The notes: generated by a model not told the origin, from the letters alone. A stretch of 64,000 nucleotides of DNA from Yoonia litorea (GCF_900114675.1 NZ_FOZM01000002.1:496001-560000); one strand, 5' to 3'; shown: positions 46,786 through 56,541, numbered from the stretch's first letter. A program made the numbers and translations.

Positions 46786-47712
46786 TTAGCGGTCCTTGGG
46801 GTCAAGCGCGTCACGCAATCCATCGCCCACAAAGAAGAAGGCAAAGATCGTGACAACAAAGAAGAAGAGCGGGAAGGCGATCTGCCAGTAATAGCCGAAT
46901 TGCATGGTGCGCGAGCCTTCGTTGATCAGCGCCCCGAGCGAGGTTGCGGGTTCTTGCACACCCAGCCCCAGAAAGCTGATGAAGCTTTCAAAGATGATCA
47001 TGTTCGGCACCAGCAGGGTGGCATAGACAATGACGATCCCCAGCAGGTTCGGCACGATGTGGCGCAGGATGATCTTCAGGGGGTGCACGCCGGTCGCGAC
47101 AGCGACTTCGACGAATTCCTTGTTCTTGATGGTCAGTGTCTGACCACGCGCAATCCGCGCCATATCAAGCCATGAGATCAGCCCGATCCCGAGAAACAGC
47201 ATGAAGATTGAGCGGCCGAAGATCACCAGCATCAGGATCAGCACGAACATGAAGGGAATGGACATCAGTACGTCAACGATGCGCATCATCAGCCCGTCCA
47301 GACGCCCGCCGTAATACCCTGCCGTCGCACCGTAAAGCGTGCCGACGATCACCGCGACCAGCGCCCCCACGATCCCCACCATCAGCGAGATGCCTGTGCC
47401 TTGCACGGTCCGCGCGAATAGGTCACGGCCATTGCTGTCGGTGCCGAAGTAATGCCCCGTCTCGATCGAAGGGACACCCAAGTAGGCGTTGCTGCCGATC
47501 AGCGAAAAGTCGACAAAGTCGTTTTCATATTGCGCAAATAGCCCGCCAAAAAGCGCGAAGGCCGCGACAAGCCCCAGCAGGACAAGCGACACAACGGCAG
47601 CCTTGTTGCGAAAGAAACGGCTGCGGGCATCCGCCCAGAGCGAGCGGCCCTTGACCTCGGCCAGTTGCATCTGCGCGGCGACACCTTCGACAGCGGCACG
47701 GTTCGGTAACAT
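46786..47712 (-). CDS. oppC: Oligopeptide ABC transporter permease OppC
   Basis: 308 residues with a cytoplasmic N-terminal tail and about six membrane segments. The permease EAA-type loop is seen as [24 protein letters not shown]. An OppC-type N terminus, [20 protein letters not shown], precedes the first helix. It forms the membrane channel with OppB. ATG at 47712 with GGGAGG upstream; oppB ends 12 bases upstream. Confidence 0.94.
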   Translation of the reverse strand: MLPNRAAVEGVAAQMQLAEVKGRSLWADARSRFFRNKAAVVSLVLLGLVAAFALFGGLFAQYENDFVDFSLIGSNAYLGVPSIETGHYFGTDSNGRDLFARTVQGTGISLMVGIVGALVAVIVGTLYGATAGYYGGRLDGLMMRIVDVLMSIPFMFVLILMLVIFGRSIFMLFLGIGLISWLDMARIARGQTLTIKNKEFVEVAVATGVHPLKIILRHIVPNLLGIVIVYATLLVPNMIIFESFISFLGLGVQEPATSLGALINEGSRTMQFGYYWQIAFPLFFFVVTIFAFFFVGDGLRDALDPKDR

Positions 47713-47724
47713 TGGCGCGCCTCC

Positions 47725-48648
47725 CTAGTAGCGGATTTTGGGATCGATCCACGCATAGAGGATATCGACCAGAAGATTGAAAAGGATGGTCAGGGTGCCC
47801 ACCAGAATGGTGATCCCCATGATCACGGAATAGTCGCGGTTGAACGCCGAGTTCACGAAGAACTGTCCGATCCCGCCTGTTGAGAAAAAGACGTCGATGA
47901 TGACCGAACCTGTGATCATGCCCACGAAGGCCGGCCCCAGATAAGACAGAACAGGCAGGATCGTCGGTTTCATCGCATGACGCCAGATCACGCGGCGCAT
48001 CGGCAGGCCTTTGGCGCGGGCGGTGCGAATGAAGTTGGTGTTGAGCACCTCAAGCATCGAGGACCGCGTGATCCGCGCAATCGAGGCCATGTAGGATGTG
48101 GACAGGGCGATCACGGGCATGATCAGGAACTGCCACTGCCCGCCGTTCCAGCCGCCTCCGGGCAACCAGCCCAGCCAAAGCGTAAAGACCAGCAGCAGGA
48201 TTGGTGCCATGACGAAGTTGGGCAGGACCTGCGCCCCGATCGAGACACCGACCGCAAGGTAGTCGAGCCATGAATTCTGTTTGATTGCGGCGGCAATGCC
48301 CAGTGACATGCCAACGGTCACGGCGACGACGAATGACCAGAAGCCATAGGTCAGTGTGACGGGAAAACCTTGTGCGATCACATCGTTGACCGAGCGATCC
48401 TTGTATTGAAACGATGGTCCGAAATCGAACTGAGTGACCACGCTGACAACATAGTTGATGATCTGTTTCCAGAACGGCTGATCAAGCCCGTATTTGGCTT
48501 CGATATTCGCCAGGACCTCTGGCGGCAGCGGGCGCTCTGAATTGAAGGGGCCGCCGGGGGCCGCATACATCAGGATAAACGAGAGCACGACCAGTATCAG
48601 AAGGGTCGGGATCGCCACAGCAAGGCGGCGCACAACAAAGCTCAGCAT
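47725..48648 (-). CDS. oppB: Oligopeptide ABC transporter permease OppB
   Basis: 307 residues, six membrane segments. The N terminus MLSFVVRRLAVAIPTLLILV and the loop TNFIRTARAKGLPMRRVIWRHAMKP (EAA motif) are typical. Near the C terminus is STGGIGQFFVNSAFNRDY. It pairs with OppC. The oppA gene upstream is separated by a terminator, so oppB to oppF are expected at lower level than oppA. Confidence 0.95.
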   Translation of the reverse strand: MLSFVVRRLAVAIPTLLILVVLSFILMYAAPGGPFNSERPLPPEVLANIEAKYGLDQPFWKQIINYVVSVVTQFDFGPSFQYKDRSVNDVIAQGFPVTLTYGFWSFVVAVTVGMSLGIAAAIKQNSWLDYLAVGVSIGAQVLPNFVMAPILLLVFTLWLGWLPGGGWNGGQWQFLIMPVIALSTSYMASIARITRSSMLEVLNTNFIRTARAKGLPMRRVIWRHAMKPTILPVLSYLGPAFVGMITGSVIIDVFFSTGGIGQFFVNSAFNRDYSVIMGITILVGTLTILFNLLVDILYAWIDPKIRY

Positions 48649-48685
48649 GTCTGGGGTCCGGTCAGGTGGTCAAAAATGGAAAAAA

Positions 48686-48713
48686 CCGCGCCCCCCGATC
48701 AAAGGGGGCGCGG
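48686..48713 (-). terminator. Terminator between oppA and oppB
   Basis: Arms CCGCGCCCCC and GGGGGCGCGG, an 8-base loop, and TTTTTTCC after it on the minus strand. A textbook intrinsic terminator 17 bases past the oppA stop; read-through supplies oppBCDF. Confidence 0.9.
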
Positions 48714-48730
48714 CTGATCAATCACGCTGA

Positions 48731-50365
48731 TTATTCAGCGATCTTATAGAGATCTTTGGAGTACCAGTTCTGCTGGAAGTTCTCGAAAGGCCAGCCTTCA
48801 AGGTCCTCGGCAAACATCTTGACCGATGCGTAGTGGTAGATCGGAATGATCGGTGTTTCCTCGGCCACGATCTCTTCGACGCGGTCGTAGTTGGCCTGCG
48901 CATTGTCGGATGTCTTGGCCGCAGCAAGCAGTTCATCAACTTCTGCGTTGACATATTTGCTGTCGTTGTAGCCGGAATCTGACTGCATCAGGTCAAGGAA
49001 GGTCGAAGCTTCGTTGTAGTCAGCACACCAACCGCCACGGGCAACCTCGAAGTCGCCGTTGGAGCGGGCTTCAAGGAATGTCTGCCATTCCTGGTTGGCC
49101 AGTGTCGTTTCGACACCAAGGGTCTGCTTCCACATCTGGCTGATCGCGACAGCCACGGACTTGTGCGATTCAGATGTGTTGTAAACCAGATCGATCTCGA
49201 GCGGATTGTCAGGGCCGTAACCTGCGCCTTCCATCAATTCGACAGCCATTGCGTTACGCTCGGCCTGTGTCATCGACGCCATCGGGATGTCTGGCGTTTC
49301 AAAACCAGCCGTGGCCCAGTGTGTGAAGGTGTAGGCTGCCTTCTGACCACCGGCCAGAACATTGTCCACGATGATGTCACGGTCGATGGCAAGGCTCAGC
49401 GCTTTGCGGACATCGGCGTTCTGGATTTCTTCAGGTGCGTTATCACGCAGGTTGAAGAGGTAGTAGTAAGAGCAGGACAGCGGAACCGATACGGCCTGAT
49501 CAGGGTATTCGGCTGCAAGACGCGGGAACTGGCCTGCCGGGACGTCGGTGCGGTCCAGCTCGCCTGCCAGATAACGGGTCAGGGCCACGTTTTCATCGTT
49601 GATCACCAGCGAGGTTACAGTCTCGATGATGGTGTTTTCGTTGTCCCAGTACATTTCGTTGCGCTCACGCACGAGTTTTTCCTGTGGGACATGCTCGGTC
49701 AGCACATAGGCACCGTTGGACACCATGTTGCCTGGCTTAGTCCAGTCAGAGCCGAATTCTTCGACAGTGGCCTGATGCACAGGGAAGGTAGTGAAGTGTG
49801 TCAGCATCTGCGGGAAGTAAGGCAGCGGCTGGGTCAGGCGCACTTCGAGTGTGGTGTCGTCGATTGCGGTCACGCCAAGCTCGGATGGGTCAACATCACC
49901 GGCAATCACTTCACTGGCGTTTTCCAGGGCCATCAGTTCGATAAACCAGGAATAAGGCGAGGCCAGTTCGGGGGAAGCGGCACGCTTCCAAGCATATTCG
50001 AAGTCACCTGCGGTGACAGTGTCACCGTTGGACCACTTTGCGTTGTCGCGCAGGTTGAACGTGTAGGTCATGCCGTCTTCGCTGACGTCATGGCTCAGGG
50101 CGACGCCTGGCACCAGATTGCCGGTCGCATCCTGATTGTAGAGGCCTTCAAACAGGTCACGCAGAATATCGCCGCCAGCGCTGTCTTCGGCAATGCCTGG
50201 GTCGATCGATGGGCTTTCGTCCAGATCGCGGTAGGTGAATGTCTGGTCAGAGGCGAGGGTTTCACCGGTGACGGGGTGTGTCGCATGACCGTCGGCATAA
50301 AGCGCGCCGGTTGATGCGATCAGCAACGCTGATGTCGTTGCAAACAATTTGGTTTTCAATGTCAT
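48731..50365 (-). CDS. oppA: Oligopeptide-binding periplasmic protein OppA
   Basis: 544 residues of the SBP family 5. The signal peptide is MTLKTKLFATTSALLIASTG, cleaved near ALYADG. The core segments YFPQMLTHFTTFPVH, NMVSNGAYVLTEHVPQEKLV and ERNEMYWDNENT resemble enterobacterial OppA closely. It captures oligopeptides and delivers them to OppBCDF. ATG at 50365 with GGGAG five to six bases upstream. Its leader holds two inverted repeats. High expression relative to the rest is expected from the terminator at its 3' end. Confidence 0.96.
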   Translation of the reverse strand: MTLKTKLFATTSALLIASTGALYADGHATHPVTGETLASDQTFTYRDLDESPSIDPGIAEDSAGGDILRDLFEGLYNQDATGNLVPGVALSHDVSEDGMTYTFNLRDNAKWSNGDTVTAGDFEYAWKRAASPELASPYSWFIELMALENASEVIAGDVDPSELGVTAIDDTTLEVRLTQPLPYFPQMLTHFTTFPVHQATVEEFGSDWTKPGNMVSNGAYVLTEHVPQEKLVRERNEMYWDNENTIIETVTSLVINDENVALTRYLAGELDRTDVPAGQFPRLAAEYPDQAVSVPLSCSYYYLFNLRDNAPEEIQNADVRKALSLAIDRDIIVDNVLAGGQKAAYTFTHWATAGFETPDIPMASMTQAERNAMAVELMEGAGYGPDNPLEIDLVYNTSESHKSVAVAISQMWKQTLGVETTLANQEWQTFLEARSNGDFEVARGGWCADYNEASTFLDLMQSDSGYNDSKYVNAEVDELLAAAKTSDNAQANYDRVEEIVAEETPIIPIYHYASVKMFAEDLEGWPFENFQQNWYSKDLYKIAE

Positions 50366-50383
50366 TGAGAACTCCCTGTTGAC

Positions 50384-50400
50384 GTATCTTTTACAGATAC
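50384..50400 (-). promoter_or_regulatory. Inverted repeat in the oppA leader, near the start codon
   Basis: GTATCT and AGATAC with a 5-base loop, 18 bases upstream of the oppA ATG. GTATCTTTT recurs at 50439-50447. A possible operator or hairpin near the ribosome site. Confidence 0.45.
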
Positions 50401-50414
50401 CTTCTTTGGCTAAA

Positions 50415-50431
50415 TGCACGGGAACCGTGCA
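50415..50431 (-). promoter_or_regulatory. Palindrome TGCACGG-GAA-CCGTGCA upstream of oppA
   Basis: Seven-base arms with a 3-base spacer, about 50 bases upstream of the oppA start. It may be an operator for a dimeric regulator. Confidence 0.45.
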
Positions 50432-50638
50432 GGTGCAGGTATCTTTTGCTTTCGAAAGTCAATTGGCAAGGCATTCCAAGCCTTGACCCTACGGCAGAGC
50501 GGATTAATTGCTGAAAATTGCCCGGGGCGAATTGTCATGAACGATTTGACCGGTGTCGCCGCAGGATTATTTCTCGGTGAATTGTGCAGATGACGGCCCA
50601 CGGGCGACTCAGCCCCATCAATCGGAAGAAATCTTGTC

Positions 50639-51211
50639 ATGTTAGACCCACTGGCGCTGGAAAATCGCGAAGGATTACCTGAGGCGCTTCAGGTTTTGCT
50701 GCACGAATACCCGCGCACAGGCTGGACAGAGGACCCTGGTTTCAACAACCTGATTTCCTTTTGGCTGGATCGCCACATGATGTTTCGCCGCCTGATGGCA
50801 GAGATGCGTCAGGGCACCGAACTCTTGCTTGACCGCAAGCTGGCACCGGACCGTTTCGGTGCAATGGTGTCGCGCTATGGCGGCATGTTTGTGCAGCAAC
50901 TGCACGGGCATCACATGATTGAGGATCAGCATTACTTTCCCAAGCTGGTCGACAAAGACAGCCGCATCTCGAAAGGCTTTGACATTCTGGACAAGGACCA
51001 TCACGCCCTTGATGACTATCTTGCGTCCTTTGTCACCCAAGCCAATACGGTGATCGGAAAACGCGACAACCGCGACCAGCTACAGGACGCGGCTGGGGAT
51101 TTTCAGTCCGAGCTTGCCAAGCTGGAAGGGTTGCTCGACCGTCATCTGATTGACGAAGAAGATCTGATCGTACCGGTGATCTTGCGCTATGGCGCGGCTG
51201 ATCTTGGCTGA
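50639..51211 (+). CDS. Hemerythrin HHE domain protein
   Basis: 190 residues of a four-helix bundle type. Metal-site histidines are visible in WLDRHMMFRRL, in QQLHGHHMIEDQHYFPKL and in LDKDHHALDDYL, plus RHLIDEEDLIVP near the end. The family binds a di-iron centre and may sense or store oxygen or handle NO; the exact role is unknown. ATG at 50639, following a 270-base gap shared with the divergent oppA leader. The convergent 120-residue gene begins directly after its stop. Confidence 0.88.
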   Translation: MLDPLALENREGLPEALQVLLHEYPRTGWTEDPGFNNLISFWLDRHMMFRRLMAEMRQGTELLLDRKLAPDRFGAMVSRYGGMFVQQLHGHHMIEDQHYFPKLVDKDSRISKGFDILDKDHHALDDYLASFVTQANTVIGKRDNRDQLQDAAGDFQSELAKLEGLLDRHLIDEEDLIVPVILRYGAADLG

Positions 51212-51574
51212 TTACTGCAGACGGAAGGTCGCTGAATCGCCCGCGCCCTGATCCACGGTAAAACGCATCCGGTCCCCGCCTTCGACCTCAACCAACTGAC
51301 AGTTGTAAGGGATCGGCTCATCACCCCAAGCCATTTCGCGGCAGAAATACCCGTTTTGCCAAGACCACGTGCCTGTGACGGGTGACCCGACAGCGGACCC
51401 TTCAATTGCACCGTTTTCCAGCACGCGCAGCCGCAGGCCATAAAGGAAAATCCGCAGTTCCCTATCCTGCACCAATGACACGAATGTCTGTTCGTCACGC
51501 ACGGGCGCAAAGCCGTCAGCCAACGCGGGCAGCGGTGTCAGTGCGAGCAGAGTTGTCAGAACAGCATGTTTCAT
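51212..51574 (-). CDS. Small periplasmic protein of unknown function
   Basis: 120 residues. The signal peptide ends about residue 19 (TPLPALA). The mature part is mostly beta, with VSLVQDRELRIFLYGLRLRV, TGTWSWQNGYFCREMAWGDE and a Cys pair (FCRE, YNCQ) that may form a disulfide. I do not recognise a characterised family. ATG start with AGAGGTGCCCA upstream on the minus strand. Confidence 0.8.
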   Translation of the reverse strand: MKHAVLTTLLALTPLPALADGFAPVRDEQTFVSLVQDRELRIFLYGLRLRVLENGAIEGSAVGSPVTGTWSWQNGYFCREMAWGDEPIPYNCQLVEVEGGDRMRFTVDQGAGDSATFRLQ

Positions 51575-51797
51575 TGGGCACCTCTATTTCTAGCAGTTAC
51601 CAATACTACGCAGTGCATTGCGCTTTGGTTCACTCACTCTCGTGTGATGCGATGCGCGGGTGTGCGGGGCCTCATCGTCCTGGCGAGTTAAAGTCGATCA
51701 GCGAGGGGTACGTCGAAATGACCGCCCGCGGCATTCCATAACCACCAGCCAACCCCGACCTTTCGGCGGCGATACTGCTGACACGTATCTGTCCGGT

Positions 51798-52607
51798 CTA
51801 GATGCCCAGGACGTCCATCATGTCGTATTCGCCCGGCGATTTGTCCTGCCCCCAAAGTGCGGCCTTCAGCGCGCCGCGCGCAAAGATGGCGCGATCTGTC
51901 GCGAGGTGGCGCAGCACGATCCGTTCGCCAGCAGCGGCGAACAAAACATCATGCTCCCCCACAATATCGCCGCCGCGAATAGCGCTGAAACCGATATCAC
52001 CTTTCTTGCGCGCGCCGGTCATACCATCGCGCCCGCTGTCGCTGACCTCTTTGAGGGAAACACCCCGCCCCTTGGCCGCCGCCTCACCGAGCATCAGCGC
52101 TGTGCCTGACGGTGCATCGACCTTCTGGTTGTGATGGGCCTCGATCACCTCAATGTCGAAATCCTCATCAAGGGCAGCGGCTACCTTTTGCGTCAGCCGC
52201 ACCAGGAGATTCACACCAAGTGACATATTCCCGGCCCTGACAATGACCGCGTGGCGCGCCGCAGCGTTGATGGCTTTCAGGTCGTCATCTGACAATCCCG
52301 TGGTGCCGATCACGTGCACCGCCCGCGCCTGTGCTGCAAGGCCCGCAAACGCGACCGTCGCTGCCGGCGCGGTGAAGTCGATCACCGCCTGCGCTTTGGC
52401 GAAAGCCTCAACCGCGTCCGACGTCACCGTGATGCCTGTCGCCTGGCCACCAATCATTGCGTCCACATCCTGACCGACCCATTGGTTGTCCTCACGCTCC
52501 AAAGCGGCGACGAGGCGGCATTTGTCTGAAGCCAGAACAGTCTTGATCAGCATCTGGCCCATCCGTCCTGATGCCCCTGTGATGACGATGCCTGGAATGT
52601 CGGTCAT
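51798..52607 (-). CDS. dapB: 4-hydroxy-tetrahydrodipicolinate reductase
   Basis: 269 residues. The N-terminal nucleotide loop is [16 protein letters not shown] and the active-site region [19 protein letters not shown] carries the conserved His-His and Lys. It reduces the dipicolinate precursor in the diaminopimelate/lysine pathway. A DapC-type aminotransferase is partly present at the window end, but the two are not in one operon. ATG at 52607; rbfA is divergent. Confidence 0.97.
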   Translation of the reverse strand: MTDIPGIVITGASGRMGQMLIKTVLASDKCRLVAALEREDNQWVGQDVDAMIGGQATGITVTSDAVEAFAKAQAVIDFTAPAATVAFAGLAAQARAVHVIGTTGLSDDDLKAINAAARHAVIVRAGNMSLGVNLLVRLTQKVAAALDEDFDIEVIEAHHNQKVDAPSGTALMLGEAAAKGRGVSLKEVSDSGRDGMTGARKKGDIGFSAIRGGDIVGEHDVLFAAAGERIVLRHLATDRAIFARGALKAALWGQDKSPGEYDMMDVLGI

Positions 52608-52706
52608 GCGATTGTGTCCTTCCTGCTTTGGCCTCTCTTAGCGGGGGACGCGCGCTGACGCAAAGGTTCGCTTGGCAAGCGTCCCATGCCGGACTACATG
52701 AGGGGC

Positions 52707-53102
52707 ATGGCTAAGAGTTCAAACCGCGCGGGCAAAGCCCCCACTCAGCGCATGTTGCGCGTTGGCGAAATGATCCGCCGGACATTGTCCGAGGTGCTTC
52801 AACGTGGCGATGTCCATGATGAGGAGCTGGCACAGATGTCGATCACTGTGGGCGAGGTCCGGATGAGCCCTGACCTGCGCATAGCGACGGCTTTTGTGCT
52901 GCCGCTTGGCGGACAGAACAAGGAAGAGGCACTGGCCGCCCTGCGTCGCAATACCGTGGAAATCCGCCATCAGGTTGTCAAAGGCGGCACGATGAAGTTC
53001 GCGCCCGAGCTGCGGTTCCAGATTGACGGGACCTTTGACCAGATGGATGCGACACGCGCGCTCCTGGCCTCCGATCACGTGCGGCAGGACCTCGACGACT
53101 AA
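52707..53102 (+). CDS. rbfA: Ribosome-binding factor A
   Basis: 131 residues, KH-like fold. The family features RMLRVGEMIRRTLSEVLQRG, MSITVGEVRMSPDLRIATAF and the C-terminal LRFQIDGTFDQMDATRALLA are present. It matures the 30S subunit. ATG at 52707 is chosen for the family-like MAKSSNRA start; in-frame ATGs at 52686 and 52698 are possible. It overlaps the next gene by one base. The truB gene often found beside it is absent. Confidence 0.95.
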   Translation: MAKSSNRAGKAPTQRMLRVGEMIRRTLSEVLQRGDVHDEELAQMSITVGEVRMSPDLRIATAFVLPLGGQNKEEALAALRRNTVEIRHQVVKGGTMKFAPELRFQIDGTFDQMDATRALLASDHVRQDLDD

Positions 53103-53827
53103 TGCGCTTCTTCATTGCGGCACTGCTGCTTTGGGCCAGCCCCGCCTTTGCGGTGGACTGTGAAGACCGCAGCGTTGAGGGGCGCAGCTATACGATCTGC
53201 GAGGTTGATCCCGCTACTGAGGACCTGCGCCTGTTTCTGCGCGACCAAGCAGGCGAGATCATCGGCAGTTTTTCAGGGATTTCAGACGAACCTGACGTGG
53301 ATACGGTCCTTTTTGCGATGAATGCGGGCATGTATCACGCTGACCGCGCACCGGTCGGGCACTATGTCGAAGACGGCGAAGAAATCATGCGTGTGATCCC
53401 CAACGCGGGACCCGGGAACTTTGGACTTTTGCCCAATGGCGTGTTTTGCATCACCGACGACCGCGCACAGGTCTTCGAGACCACCCGCTATCTTGAGACC
53501 GCCCCCGACTGCCGAGATGCGACGCAATCAGGGCCGATGCTGGTGATCGACGGATCACTGCATCCACGGTTTTTGCCTGACAGCAGCTCGCGGTTTATCC
53601 GAAACGGTGTCGGGACAAGTGCGGATGGCGACCGCGTCGTGTTCGCGATTTCCAATGAGGCCGTGACTTTTCACGAATTCGGGCGTCTGTTCCGCGATTA
53701 CCTTGAAACGCCCAATGCGCTCTTTTTTGACGGCAAGGTCTCGCGGCTTTATTCGCGTGATCTGGGACGCAGTGATTTCGGTTTCCAACTCGGTCCCATG
53801 GTAGCCGTGGTGACCACTAAAGACTGA
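53102..53827 (+). CDS. Secreted phosphodiester glycosidase family protein (NAGPA/DUF2233)
   Basis: 241 residues with a signal peptide ending about residue 17 (SPAFA). The motif FAMNAGMYHADRAPVGHYVE and GPGNFGLLPNGVFCITDDRA match the NAGPA family, and SGPMLVIDGSLHPRF lies nearer the C terminus. Its human relative cleaves GlcNAc from phosphodiesters; the bacterial substrate is unknown. The start overlaps the rbfA stop (TAATG). The convergent Nudix gene overlaps its end by 11 bases. Confidence 0.88.
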   Translation: MRFFIAALLLWASPAFAVDCEDRSVEGRSYTICEVDPATEDLRLFLRDQAGEIIGSFSGISDEPDVDTVLFAMNAGMYHADRAPVGHYVEDGEEIMRVIPNAGPGNFGLLPNGVFCITDDRAQVFETTRYLETAPDCRDATQSGPMLVIDGSLHPRFLPDSSSRFIRNGVGTSADGDRVVFAISNEAVTFHEFGRLFRDYLETPNALFFDGKVSRLYSRDLGRSDFGFQLGPMVAVVTTKD

Positions 53828-54221
53828 GCAGGTCCACGATCTTTTGCAGGTTCGGGCTTTGCGGCAGTTCGCTGATCCGCGCAGGATCAAACCACCCAGC
53901 ATCACTGACATCATCAGCGGCCAGCGGTGTGCCGCTTTCATAGGTGCAAAGCACCACCGCCAGCAGGTAGTGAAAGCGCAGCGCACCGGTCTCGTCGTGG
54001 TGGATGACATCAAGGTTGGTCAGATAGTGTTCCGGCCTCGCGACAATGCCGGTTTCCTCAAGCAGTTCACGCGCCGCAGCCGCCAGCGCGGTTTCCCCAA
54101 GCTCGACATGACCACCGGGAAAGCCCCATGTGTTCGCGTTGGGCTCTTTCTTGCGTTTGACCAGCAGGATCTGACCCTCATGGGCGACAACCGCGATGGC
54201 CCCCAGTTTCGGTGCGCTCAT
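53817..54221 (-). CDS. Nudix hydrolase
   Basis: 134 residues. The Nudix box GHVELGETALAAAARELLEE TGI matches the G(x5)E(x7)REUxEExGU pattern. The rest is a small alpha/beta fold with KLGAIAVVAHEGQILLVKRK. It likely cleaves a nucleoside-diphosphate derivative; the substrate is unknown. It overlaps the SGNH hydrolase gene by four bases. Confidence 0.93.
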   Translation of the reverse strand: MSAPKLGAIAVVAHEGQILLVKRKKEPNANTWGFPGGHVELGETALAAAARELLEETGIVARPEHYLTNLDVIHHDETGALRFHYLLAVVLCTYESGTPLAADDVSDAGWFDPARISELPQSPNLQKIVDLLSL

Positions 54222-54856
54222 AGGCTGCGGACCTTCTCGGCCAGTGCACGACCCAAGGCGATGTGATCCTCTGCCGTGAAATGCACCCCGTCGATCGGGC
54301 TTGAGGCTGCATGGCCGGCGGCATCAAAGAAGGCGACACCCCAATGTTCGGCGATCCTGCGCATGGCTGGCGCGAAGTCGTGCGAGGTCGCCGCAGCATC
54401 AAGCAGAAACTCCTTGTATGTGCCTTCTTCAAGGACCGGCGGCGGTGCCACAATGAGGATTTCGAAACCCTCGTGGCGCAATTGATAGGGCTCTGACTTT
54501 GCAATGGCGATCAGCGCTGCGACACCAGCGGCAATCTGCGCTGCGCTGCGGGCATAATGCGTCTGGGCATCATTGGTCCCCAGCATGATGATCAGCAGAT
54601 CAATCGGGCCATGGCTTTCCAAGGCGATCCGCAGACCCACTTGCCCGTCCAGATGTGGTCCCTTCACCGGGTCGGCAAGAACGGTTGTTCGGCCCGGAAG
54701 CCCCTCTTCGATGACCGTGTAACCCTCCCCCAGATTCTCCTGCATGACACCTGGCCAACGGGTGGCTGCATCAAAGCGGCGGTTCTCGCCCGCGACCAGT
54801 GCAGGGGGTGTTCCATAGGTGTTGCTATCGCCATAGGCCAGAATGGTTTTTGTCAT
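54218..54856 (-). CDS. SGNH/GDSL hydrolase
   Basis: 212 residues, no signal peptide. Block I is ILAYGDSNTYG with the nucleophile Ser, the Asn block is LLIIMLGTNDAQTHY, and the catalytic histidine lies in DGVHFTAEDHIALG. The family has esterase or lipase activity; the substrate is not defined. It starts with ATG at 54856 and is translationally coupled to the Nudix gene. Confidence 0.92.
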   Translation of the reverse strand: MTKTILAYGDSNTYGTPPALVAGENRRFDAATRWPGVMQENLGEGYTVIEEGLPGRTTVLADPVKGPHLDGQVGLRIALESHGPIDLLIIMLGTNDAQTHYARSAAQIAAGVAALIAIAKSEPYQLRHEGFEILIVAPPPVLEEGTYKEFLLDAAATSHDFAPAMRRIAEHWGVAFFDAAGHAASSPIDGVHFTAEDHIALGRALAEKVRSL

Positions 54857-54963
54857 AGGCGCAGGCTAGGGGCGCTTTGCTGGCAGGTAAAGCGCCATTG
54901 CCCCTTGGCCTTGGCCGATGAAACGCACATATAAGGCGCAACCCATCCATGAAGGAGCGAGAC

Positions 54964-55875
54964 ATGCTGGAACTTGGTGACACACAAGCTGCCGCTACTG
55001 ATCTGATCAAAGACGGAACCGACGCAAGTTTTATGAAAGACGTGATTGAAGCCTCGCAAGAGGTGCCGGTCATCGTGGATTTCTGGGCGCAGTGGTGCGG
55101 CCCTTGCAAGACACTCGGCCCAGCGATTGAACAGGCCGTGACCAACGCCAAAGGCCGTGTGAAATTGGTCAAGATCGACGTCGATGCCAATCAGGCCTAT
55201 GCGGGCCAGTTGCAGGTGCAGTCCATCCCGACGGTCTATGCTTTCTATCAGGGCCGTCCCGTTGACGGATTTCAGGGCGCGTTGCCGCCCTCACAGGTGA
55301 ATGAATTTGTCACCAAGATTGCAGCACTCGCCGGTGAGGGCGAGGATGATGGTCTGGGTGCCGCAATTGAAGCAGCCGAACAGATGCTGGACGAAGGTGC
55401 CGCGGCAGATGCCGCCGAAACCTTTGCTGCAATCCTGCAGGAAGATCCCAACAACGCCACCGCGTATGCTGGTCTGGTGCGTGCTTACTTGGCGCTGGGC
55501 GATGTTGATCAGGCCGAAGCCATCCTGAACGGTGCCCCTGCCGAAATCTCGACCGACCCCGCGCTTGAGGCTGTGCACGCACAGATCACGCTCGCGAAAG
55601 AGGCCGCGAATGCGGGTCCGGTGGCCGAACTTGAGGCCGCCGTGGAGGCTGCACCTGACGATCATCAGGCGCGTTTTGATCTGGCCACCGCTTTGCATGC
55701 CAATGGCAAGGTGCAAGAGGCCGTCGATCAGTTGCTAGAGCTCTTCCGGCGTGACCGCGAATGGAATGACGGGGCTGCAAAAACGCAGCTTTTCAAGATT
55801 TTTGATGCGCTTGAGGCCAAAGACCCAATTGTGCTGAACGGGCGCAGAAAACTCTCGTCGATGATATTTGCCTGA
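54964..55875 (+). CDS. Thioredoxin-TPR protein (CnoX/YbbN-like)
   Basis: 303 residues. The N-terminal thioredoxin domain has VDFWAQWCGPCKTLGPAIEQ with an intact CGPC, and the C-terminal TPR-type repeats (PNNATAYAGLVRAYLALGDV and DHQARFDLATALHANGKVQE) form the chaperone-binding part. CnoX-type proteins protect substrates from oxidative aggregation; CGPC suggests thioredoxin activity as well. The ATG at 54964 has AAGGAG six bases upstream. It is followed 27 bases on by the Lon-N gene. Confidence 0.9.
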   Translation: MLELGDTQAAATDLIKDGTDASFMKDVIEASQEVPVIVDFWAQWCGPCKTLGPAIEQAVTNAKGRVKLVKIDVDANQAYAGQLQVQSIPTVYAFYQGRPVDGFQGALPPSQVNEFVTKIAALAGEGEDDGLGAAIEAAEQMLDEGAAADAAETFAAILQEDPNNATAYAGLVRAYLALGDVDQAEAILNGAPAEISTDPALEAVHAQITLAKEAANAGPVAELEAAVEAAPDDHQARFDLATALHANGKVQEAVDQLLELFRRDREWNDGAAKTQLFKIFDALEAKDPIVLNGRRKLSSMIFA

Positions 55876-55902
55876 CGCCAGCTTCGGTCTAGCTAGAATC
55901 AT

Positions 55903-56541
55903 ATGATTTCAAAGACCGACCTGCCAGACGTTATTCCCGTCTTTCCACTGCCGGGCGCGCTGCTTTTGCCGCGCGCGCGCCTGCCGCTCCACCTGTTTGA
56001 ACCACGCTATCTGGCGATGCTTGACGATGTGTTGAAAACATCCTCGCGACTGATTGGCATGGTCCAACCCTACGAAGCGCCGAGCGGCGGCAAGCTTCAC
56101 AGCATCGGCTGCGCCGGAAAGGTGACCGCCTTTTCCGAAACAGAGGACGGGCGGTATATGATCACCCTGTCGGGCGCATCACGTTTCCGCATCACAGGTG
56201 AGGTCGATGGCTTTACACCTTACCGCCGCTGCAAGGTGAACTGGCAGGGCTTTGAACAAGACCTCGGCCCGGTCGAGAAAGATCCCGATTTCGACCGGCC
56301 TGCCTTTATGGACGCTCTTGGCAAATACCTGACCGAAAAGGGCCTTTCGACCGATTGGGAAAGCCTTGGCGAGGCTGAGGATGAACTGCTGATCAACTCC
56401 CTTTCCATGCTTTGTCCGTTCGAGCCGGAGGACAAACAGGCCCTGCTCGAGGCGCCCTCCTTGACCACCCGCCGCGAAACGCTCATGACTCTCATCGAAT
56501 TCGCCTTGCGGGGCGGCTCCGGTGAAGAGGTCATGCAATGA
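55903..56541 (+). CDS. Lon N-terminal-like substrate-binding domain protein
   Basis: 212 residues. The PUA-like beta fold of the Lon N domain is seen in [36 protein letters not shown] and [19 protein letters not shown]. It has no ATPase or protease domain. The function is unknown. It lies in a run with the thioredoxin-TPR and Trm112 genes; the Trm112 start overlaps its stop (ATGA). Confidence 0.9.
   Translation: MISKTDLPDVIPVFPLPGALLLPRARLPLHLFEPRYLAMLDDVLKTSSRLIGMVQPYEAPSGGKLHSIGCAGKVTAFSETEDGRYMITLSGASRFRITGEVDGFTPYRRCKVNWQGFEQDLGPVEKDPDFDRPAFMDALGKYLTEKGLSTDWESLGEAEDELLINSLSMLCPFEPEDKQALLEAPSLTTRRETLMTLIEFALRGGSGEEVMQ

Noticed and set aside
49163..50314. Plus-strand open frame of about 383 codons
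   Set aside because: Antisense to oppA, no ribosome site, no recognisable domain.
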